Origin: Pseudomonadota bacterium
GTDB taxonomy: Bacteria > Pseudomonadota > Gammaproteobacteria > Burkholderiales > Rhodocyclaceae
Direction: 5' to 3'
Length of the DNA stretch: 14,846 bases
Assembly (NCBI GenBank): GCA_021811225.1
Contig: JAJZPJ010000049.1
Location: 1 to 14,846, forward strand
The position numbers and the translations under genes are program-made. This document shows, in pieces, positions 8,188 through 14,846 of this stretch; the first letter of the stretch is position 1, and every line of letters starts with the position of its first letter. The notes under the pieces are model-generated. The model ran no database searches. It was not told the DNA's origin and saw only the letters and a program-made list of their open reading frames with translations.

Positions 8188-8333
8188 AATAAGAGCCGGA
8201 CAGCAGGGAAAACAAATCGGCAAGGAGGAATGGCTACATCGGAATAAGGCGGGCCGGGCAGAGCCCGATCGAGATGAGAATCTGACGGCAGCAGACGTCA
8301 GCATCCATATCCATGGAAACTAAAGGAGAAGAC
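8188..8333 (+). promoter_or_regulatory. acs 5' leader with two hairpins and a 5-codon mini-ORF
   Basis: The predicted leader contains CGGGC-AGA-GCCCG (8255-8267) and CTGACG-N8-CGTCAG (8282-8301). It also has a strong AGGAGG (8223-8228) one base before an ATG that opens a five-codon frame, MATSE, ending in TAA (8245-8247). The spacing is too short for good initiation. The second hairpin ends 21 nt before the true acs ribosome site. I recognise no known riboswitch. Confidence 0.4.
8323..8328 (+). promoter_or_regulatory. Ribosome binding site that decides the acs start
   Basis: AAGGAG (8323-8328) sits 5 nt before the ATG at 8334. An in-frame ATG at 8313 lies upstream of this site and has no comparable motif before it, so 8334 is preferred. 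Confidence 0.8.
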
Positions 8334-10316
<1,983 letters not shown>

Positions 10317-10395
10317 TCGATTGCTTGATGGTCGGGGGCGCATTCCCGAAATATGTTGTGGTAGTTGAATATTAATTCACTTCAGGAGACTATAA
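10317..10395 (+). other. acs-satP spacer with satP ribosome site
   Basis: This 79-nt gap ends in an AT-rich stretch (about 10349-10395) that contrasts with the GC-rich genes. AGGAG (10384-10388) stands 7 nt before the satP ATG. I see no intrinsic terminator, so read-through from acs is likely. An additional weak promoter in the AT-rich part is possible, but no -35/-10 pair is convincing. Confidence 0.4.
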
Positions 10396-10962
10396 ATGAG
10401 CAATGAAATAAAATTGGCCAATCCGGCTCCGCTCGGCTTGTCGGGTTTTGCCTTGACGACCTGGCTGTTGTCCTTGATCAACGCCGGCTTGTATCCGCCG
10501 GAGGGCATGGGCATGGTCCTGGTCATGGCCTTCGCGTTCGGCGGCACCGCGCAGATGATCGCCGGCGTGATGGAGATGTTCAAGGGCAACACCTTCGGCT
10601 TCACCGCGTTCTGCGGTTATGGGGCTTTCTGGTGGACCTTCGCGCTGTTCGTCGCGTTTTTCCACGGCACTTGTCCGGGCGAGTTCGTCGGCTGGTATCT
10701 GGTCATCTGGGGCGTTTTCTCCCTCTACCTGCTGGTCGCCTCCTTCACCAAGCCGAAAGCTCTCATGCTCATTTTCCTGGCCTTGGTCCCGACGTTCGCC
10801 TTGCTTGCGGCAAAGGACCTGTTCGGAATGCCTGAGATGGGCGTGCTGGGCGGCTACCTCGGTCTGGTCACGGCGGCCCTGGCGCTCTATCTGGCCGCCG
10901 CGGAAGTGATCAATGAGTCTTTTGGGCGCGAAGTCCTGCCCATCGGTGCACCGAAGGCCTGA
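10396..10962 (+). CDS. satP: Acetate/succinate permease-type membrane protein (GPR1/FUN34/YaaH family)
   Basis: This 188-aa protein belongs to the AceTr family; E. coli SatP (YaaH) is an acetate/succinate-proton symporter of the inner membrane. The family signature NPAPLGL lies at residues 9-15, followed by GFALTTWLLSL. Six hydrophobic segments are visible at about 14-34, 38-60, 66-87, 95-115, 118-138 and 143-165. The length matches bacterial homologues (about 185-200 aa). A clear AGGAG precedes the ATG. Placement between acs and prpE, the two enzymes that activate acetate and propionate, strongly supports a role in short-chain acid uptake. Substrate preference (acetate, propionate or succinate) cannot be decided from the sequence. 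The gene symbol follows the E. coli homologue. Confidence 0.93.
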   Translation: MSNEIKLANPAPLGLSGFALTTWLLSLINAGLYPPEGMGMVLVMAFAFGGTAQMIAGVMEMFKGNTFGFTAFCGYGAFWWTFALFVAFFHGTCPGEFVGWYLVIWGVFSLYLLVASFTKPKALMLIFLALVPTFALLAAKDLFGMPEMGVLGGYLGLVTAALALYLAAAEVINESFGREVLPIGAPKA

Positions 10963-10975
10963 GGTTTGATCGATG

Positions 10976-11016
10976 CCTCTGTCTCCGAGGGGCACTGCTC
11001 CCCTCGGAGGCAGAGG
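10976..11016 (+). other. Strong stem-loop between satP and prpE
   Basis: CCTCTG-T-CTCCGAGGGG (10976-10992), a 7-nt loop (10993-10999) and CCCCTCGGAG-G-CAGAGG (11000-11016) form a continuous 17-bp stem with a single G-U pair. It begins 13 nt after the satP stop. No T-run follows, so it is not a standard intrinsic terminator. It could stabilise the acs-satP message or partly reduce prpE transcription. Confidence 0.8.
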
Positions 11017-11100
11017 TTCAAGCCGCGACAGATCTTTCTCGATGCGTGCCCGGGCGGCAGGCGTCCGCCTGACCACAAAATAATATCTCTAGGAGACCCC

Positions 11101-12993
11101 ATGGCTACTTATCAGCAGTTTTACCGTCGTTCCATCGAAGAGCCCGAAGCCTTCTGGGCCGAGCAGGCAGAGCTGATCAGCTGGCATAAGCGGCCGGAGC
11201 GGATCCTGGATTTTTCGAAACCGCCGTTCGCCAAGTGGTTCGTCGGCGGCGAGACCAACCTGTGCTACAACGCCGTCGATCGCCACGCGCAAACGCGCCC
11301 CGATGCGCGCGCCCTGATCTATCGCTCGACCGAGACCGGCGAGGAGAAGATCTACAGCTTCGCCGAACTGAAGCGCGAGGTGATGCGCATGGCGGCGGTG
11401 ATGCAAAGCCTGGGCGTTCGCCGCGGCGACCGCGTGCTGATCTACATGCCGATGATCGCTGAGGCCAGCTTCGCCATCCTCGCCTGTGCGCGCATCGGCG
11501 CCATCCATTCGGTGGTGTTCGGCGGTTTCGCCGCCGCCTCCTTGGCGACGCGCATCGACGACGCCAAGCCGGTGCTGATGGTCACCGCCGACGCCGGCAT
11601 GCGCGGCGGCCGAGCCATTCCCTACAAGCACCTGGTCGATGAAGCCTGCGCGCTGGCCAAGTTTCCGCCGGCCAAGGTGCTGATCGTCGATCGCGGCCTC
11701 GATACCGGCTTCGCCAGGGTCGCCGGGCGCGACCTCGACTACGCCGGCTTGCGCGAGCAGCATATGGACGCTGAGGTGCCGGTGGTCTGGCTCGAAGCCA
11801 ACGAGCCCTCCTACATTCTGTATACCTCGGGCACCACCGGCAAGCCCAAGGGCGTGCAGCGCGACGTCGGCGGCTACGCGGTGGCGCTGGCCTCCAGCAT
11901 GAAGCACATCTATTGCGGCGCTGCGGGCGAGACGATGTTTACCACCTCCGACATCGGCTGGGTGGTCGGCCACTCCTATATCGTCTATGGGCCGCTGATC
12001 GCCGGCATGGCCACCGTCATGTACGAGGGCACGCCGATCCGCCCGGACGCCGGCATCTGGTGGAAGATCGTCGAGGACTACAAGGTCAGCGTGATGTTTT
12101 CCGCGCCCACCGCGGTGCGCGTGCTGAAAAAGCAGGATCCGGCCTTTCTCAAGCAACACGACATCTCCTCGCTGCGCCATCTGTTCCTGGCCGGCGAGCC
12201 GCTCGACCAGACGACGCACGAGTGGATCGCCGGGGCGCTCGGCATCCCGGTGATCGATCACTACTGGCAGACCGAGACCGGCTGGCCGATGCTCTCCTCG
12301 GTGCCGGGCGTCGAGAAGACGGCAATCAAGTACGGCTCGCCGTCGTTCCCGGTGTTCGGCTATCAGCTCAAGCTGTTCCGCGAGGACGGCAGTGAGGCCG
12401 GCGCCGACGAGAAGGCCGTGGTCGGCGTCCTGCCGCCCCTGCCGCCCGGCTGCTTGTCCACCCTCTGGGGGGACGATCAGCGCTTCGTCAGCACCTACTT
12501 CTCCCTGTTCAAGTCGCCGCAGGTCTATTCCTCCTTCGACTGGGGCATCCGTGACCAGGACGGCTACTACTTCATCCTCGGCCGGACCGACGACGTCATC
12601 AACGTCGCCGGCCATCGACTGGGCACGCGCGAGATCGAGGAGGCGGTACAGACCCATCCGATGATCGCCGAAGTCGCCGTGGTCGGCGTCGCCGATCAAT
12701 TGAAGGGTCAGGTGCCGATGGCCTTCGCCGTGGTCAAGGACGCAACCACGGTCGCCACAGCCGAACTGCGACAGAAGCTGGAGAAGGAAGTCATGGCCAA
12801 GGTGGATGGTCTGCTGGGTGCCATCGCCCGCCCGGCGCGCGTGCATTTCATTTCCGGCCTGCCCAAGACGCGCTCCGGCAAGATGCTGCGCCGCTCGATC
12901 CAGGCGCTGGCGGAAGGCCGCGATCCAGGCGACCTCACCACCATCGACGACGCGTCGACGCTGGAACAGATCAGACAGGCCATCGCCGGCTAG
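11101..12993 (+). CDS. prpE: Propionyl-CoA synthetase (AMP-forming)
   Basis: PrpE activates propionate to propionyl-CoA, feeding the methylcitrate or methylmalonyl pathway. The product is 630 aa, typical of PrpE and shorter than Acs. It has the P-loop YTSGTTGKPKG (241-251), GWVVGHSY, HYWQTETGWP (where Acs has TWWQTETGSH), the PrpE-typical YSSFDWGIRDQDGYYFILG, and PKTRSGKMLRR (588-598) with catalytic K594, a known acylation site in the family. AGGAG (11091-11095) lies 5 nt before the ATG at 11101. An in-frame ATG at 10966 lies upstream of the satP-prpE hairpin, so it is rejected as the start. The rest of the propionate pathway (prpBCD or similar) is not in the window. The gene probably shares the acs promoter, possibly with its own weaker signal. 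Confidence 0.95.
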   Translation: MATYQQFYRRSIEEPEAFWAEQAELISWHKRPERILDFSKPPFAKWFVGGETNLCYNAVDRHAQTRPDARALIYRSTETGEEKIYSFAELKREVMRMAAVMQSLGVRRGDRVLIYMPMIAEASFAILACARIGAIHSVVFGGFAAASLATRIDDAKPVLMVTADAGMRGGRAIPYKHLVDEACALAKFPPAKVLIVDRGLDTGFARVAGRDLDYAGLREQHMDAEVPVVWLEANEPSYILYTSGTTGKPKGVQRDVGGYAVALASSMKHIYCGAAGETMFTTSDIGWVVGHSYIVYGPLIAGMATVMYEGTPIRPDAGIWWKIVEDYKVSVMFSAPTAVRVLKKQDPAFLKQHDISSLRHLFLAGEPLDQTTHEWIAGALGIPVIDHYWQTETGWPMLSSVPGVEKTAIKYGSPSFPVFGYQLKLFREDGSEAGADEKAVVGVLPPLPPGCLSTLWGDDQRFVSTYFSLFKSPQVYSSFDWGIRDQDGYYFILGRTDDVINVAGHRLGTREIEEAVQTHPMIAEVAVVGVADQLKGQVPMAFAVVKDATTVATAELRQKLEKEVMAKVDGLLGAIARPARVHFISGLPKTRSGKMLRRSIQALAEGRDPGDLTTIDDASTLEQIRQAIAG

Positions 12994-13004
12994 TGCATCG
13001 CTGC

Positions 13005-13026
13005 CCCGGGGGCTGGCGCCCCCGGG
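13005..13026 (+). terminator. GC-rich hairpin after prpE, likely transcription end
   Basis: CCCGGGGGC (13005-13013), loop TGGC (13014-13017) and GCCCCCGGG (13018-13026) form a perfect 9-bp stem beginning 11 nt after the prpE stop. The following bases (TGTTCAG) are not a true T-run, so termination strength is uncertain, and it may act instead as a 3' protective structure. Confidence 0.6.
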
Positions 13027-13059
13027 TGTTCAGCCGCATGCTTGCGTCTGTGAGACCTG

Positions 13060-13122
13060 CGTTGGAGCAACGATAAAAACCAGATCCGCACGCAAGGATC
13101 GTCATTTTTTCCGGGGGAAAAA
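13060..13122 (+). promoter_or_regulatory. Structured leader of the chemoreceptor gene
   Basis: Three short stems lie in tandem: CGTTG-GAG-CAACG (13060-13072), GATCC-N8-GGATC (13083-13100) and TTTTTCC-GGG-GGAAAAA (13106-13122). The last contains the only purine-rich ribosome site (GGGGGA, 13113-13118, 7 nt before the ATG), so it could hide that site. No good promoter is visible. Confidence 0.4.
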
Positions 13123-13125
13123 GCC

Positions 13126-14846
13126 ATGAAACTTTTCTGGCGTCTGTATGACTGGAGCGAGCGGACTTTTTGGAACTCGCTGACCAAGAAGCTGATGAGT
13201 TTTCTGCTGCTCTTCCTGATCGACGTCACGTATCTGGGCGTGGACATCCATCAGAAGACCGCGATTGCAGAGGTATTGCGCAGAGCCGGAGGGAGTTCCG
13301 CGGCAACCGGCCAGGTCGCGGGGGCACTCGACCAAGGGCTGTATCTGATGATCGCGCTGACCGTCGTCGCCCTGGTCTGGAACATTACGCAGATCCTTTA
13401 CCTGCGCCATCTGATCATCAGGCCTGTCCGATTGATCACCAGGATCTTCGACGAAATTTCACACGGCGAAGGCGATTTTTCCCGCGACTTGCCGATCATC
13501 AGCCACGACGAACTGCGTACGCTGGCGGAAAGTTACAACCGCTTCGCCGACAAGATGCGCAATCTCATCGGCGAGGTGCGCAAGATGAGCGTGAATATCT
13601 CGCGCGAAGCCGTCGTCGTCAAAAACAATGTCGCATCGACGGCCAAGCGGGCGAACCAGCAGGGCGAGATTGCCGGATCGGTTTTCGGCGCCAGCACCGA
13701 GACGACGGCGGCGATCAAGGAGGTTTCCGCTTCCGCCGAAGTGATCGCGCACGCGACCGACAACAACCTGCAGACGGCGCGCAATTCGCTGGTGGAGATG
13801 GGCCAGATCGTGCAGGAGGTCGAAATCGTCAGCAACCGCCTGGAAACCTTCAACGTCACCGTGACCGATTTGGGCAAACGCTCCGACAGCATTCGCGAAA
13901 TCGCCACCATGATCAAGGAGATTGCCGATCAGACCAATCTCTTGGCGCTCAACGCCGCCATCGAAGCGGCGCGCGCCGGCGAACAGGGCCGCGGTTTTGC
14001 CGTGGTCGCCGACGAAGTGCGCAAGCTGGCCGGGAGAGTCACCCTGGCGACGCAGGAGATCTCCGAAAACATCGGCAACATGACGAGTCTGGTCGAGAAA
14101 ACCCAGTCCGAGAACAGCCAGATCAACCGCCGTATCCATCAGACCAGCGACATTGTGAAGAACTCCACGGCGGAGTTTCAGAAAATGGTGTCTGATTTCG
14201 AGACCACCAGCGACCAACTGGCGCACATCGCCACCGCCATGGATCAATTGAATGCCACCAACGGCAGTGTGCACGAGGCGGTCATCCAACTGCATCAACT
14301 TTCCTCCGAGGTTTCGGGCAGCATGAGTTCTTCGGAAAAGTCCACCATCGTGCTCGCCGAAGCGACAGAAAGCGTCCAGGAGCTCGTTTCCCGCTTCAAG
14401 ATCGGGCGCGGCGCCTTCGACTTCAACGTCGAGCGTGCCCGTGAATTCCGTGATGACATTCAGGTGAAGCTTAACGAGCTGAAGAACAGCGGCACCAATA
14501 TCTGGGACCAGAACTACCGCCCTCTGCCGGGCACCAATCCGCAAAAATTCGAGGTGAGTTACCTGCACGTTTTCGAACAGCAACTGCAACCCATTCTTGA
14601 GGGATGTCTGGCCAAACTTCAAGGCGGGATCTTTGCGCTTATCGTCGACACGCAGAGCTACGGAGCCATCCATAATCTGAAGGTCTCGAAGCCGCTCACC
14701 GGCAACTACGATGTTGACCTGATCGGCAATCGCACCAAGCGTATCTGGACCGACCCGACCGGGTCGCGCGCCGGCAGAAACAAGCAGCCGCTGCTGCTGC
14801 AGACCTACGCGAGGGATACCGGCGAAATACTGTCGGAGATCAACCT
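13126..14846 (+). CDS. Methyl-accepting chemotaxis protein with C-terminal cytoplasmic extension, truncated by the window edge
   Basis: This is a membrane chemoreceptor that would signal to the CheA kinase. The frame runs 573 codons from the ATG at 13126 to the right edge with no stop. A short cytoplasmic N-terminus leads to TM1 (about 23-39), a periplasmic loop of only about 32 residues, TM2 (about 72-92) and a HAMP domain (about 93-146, IIRPV with P100). A long coiled coil follows, with the highly conserved signalling tip starting IADQTNLLALNAAIEAA at 266 and RGFAVVADEVRKLAGR after it. Unusually, about 140 more residues follow the signalling domain (from about 431), with LIVDTQSYGAIHN (505-517), NYDVDLIGNRTKRIW (527-541) and LLLQTYARDTGEI (556-568). 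I recall similar tails in other proteobacterial receptors, where they look like ligand-sensor domains. The ligand is unknown. Location after prpE suggests, but does not show, a short-chain acid link. Confidence 0.93.
   Translation, partial: MKLFWRLYDWSERTFWNSLTKKLMSFLLLFLIDVTYLGVDIHQKTAIAEVLRRAGGSSAATGQVAGALDQGLYLMIALTVVALVWNITQILYLRHLIIRPVRLITRIFDEISHGEGDFSRDLPIISHDELRTLAESYNRFADKMRNLIGEVRKMSVNISREAVVVKNNVASTAKRANQQGEIAGSVFGASTETTAAIKEVSASAEVIAHATDNNLQTARNSLVEMGQIVQEVEIVSNRLETFNVTVTDLGKRSDSIREIATMIKEIADQTNLLALNAAIEAARAGEQGRGFAVVADEVRKLAGRVTLATQEISENIGNMTSLVEKTQSENSQINRRIHQTSDIVKNSTAEFQKMVSDFETTSDQLAHIATAMDQLNATNGSVHEAVIQLHQLSSEVSGSMSSSEKSTIVLAEATESVQELVSRFKIGRGAFDFNVERAREFRDDIQVKLNELKNSGTNIWDQNYRPLPGTNPQKFEVSYLHVFEQQLQPILEGCLAKLQGGIFALIVDTQSYGAIHNLKVSKPLTGNYDVDLIGNRTKRIWTDPTGSRAGRNKQPLLLQTYARDTGEILSEIN

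Noticed and set aside
8230..8247. Mini-ORF MATSE as a true leader-peptide gene
   Set aside because: The AGGAGG is only one base from the ATG, and the peptide has no run of regulatory codons. It is kept only as an observation on the leader.
10966..11100. N-terminal extension of PrpE from the ATG at 10966
   Set aside because: The extension runs through the 17-bp hairpin and lacks a ribosome site, and the ATG at 11101 has AGGAG at 5 nt and the normal family N-terminus.
11089..12846. 585-codon open frame antisense to prpE
   Set aside because: A shadow of prpE with the same His/Asp/Arg-rich composition and no motifs.
13050..13076. Flagellar sigma-28 promoter for the chemoreceptor
   Set aside because: AACGATAA resembles the -10 form GCCGATAA, but nothing like TAAAGTTT is found at the required distance upstream.
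13027..13125. Cyclic di-GMP (GEMM) riboswitch before the chemoreceptor
   Set aside because: Such riboswitches often precede chemotaxis genes and a short ACGCAAGG string is present, but the conserved tetraloop, receptor and second helix are missing.

Overview
The window is high-GC DNA with the look of a betaproteobacterium. The best evidence is GroEL/GroES, whose sequences and GGM-rich GroEL tail match betaproteobacterial chaperonins. A perfect CIRCE operator and SatP/Acs/PrpE-type short-chain acid genes would suit a Rhodocyclales-like environmental species. The order or genus is inference only. Nothing visible marks a mobile element, CRISPR array, tRNA or rRNA. The gene content reads as ordinary chromosome, and the less ordinary signals are mainly in the intergenic regions and at the 3' end of the chemoreceptor gene.

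Left part (1-4982, minus strand): a tripartite RND efflux operon transcribed leftward in the order outer-membrane lipoprotein channel, periplasmic adaptor, inner-membrane RND pump. The pump gene runs off the left edge and lacks its C-terminal part. The three genes overlap or nearly touch and should be co-transcribed.

Middle (4983-7360, plus strand): a divergent intergenic region carries a groE promoter that reads both as a housekeeping and as a heat-shock promoter, with a perfect CIRCE operator across the predicted start point. groES and groEL follow, then three consecutive hairpins, the last a textbook intrinsic terminator.

Right part (7424-14846, plus strand): an OmpR-family response regulator with no kinase beside it, predicted to be made from a leaderless mRNA. 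Next come acs (acetyl-CoA synthetase), satP (acetate/succinate-type permease) and prpE (propionyl-CoA synthetase). The acs promoter region holds a TTTGCAAA palindrome, known elsewhere as the site of short-chain fatty acyl-CoA regulators, plus an OmpR-type direct repeat. A strong hairpin separates satP from prpE and another follows prpE. The window ends inside a chemoreceptor gene with a tiny periplasmic loop and an extra cytoplasmic domain after the signalling region. Together these genes could form a module that takes up, activates, senses and swims towards acetate and propionate. The uptake and activation parts are well supported; the regulatory and chemotactic links are inference from adjacency.
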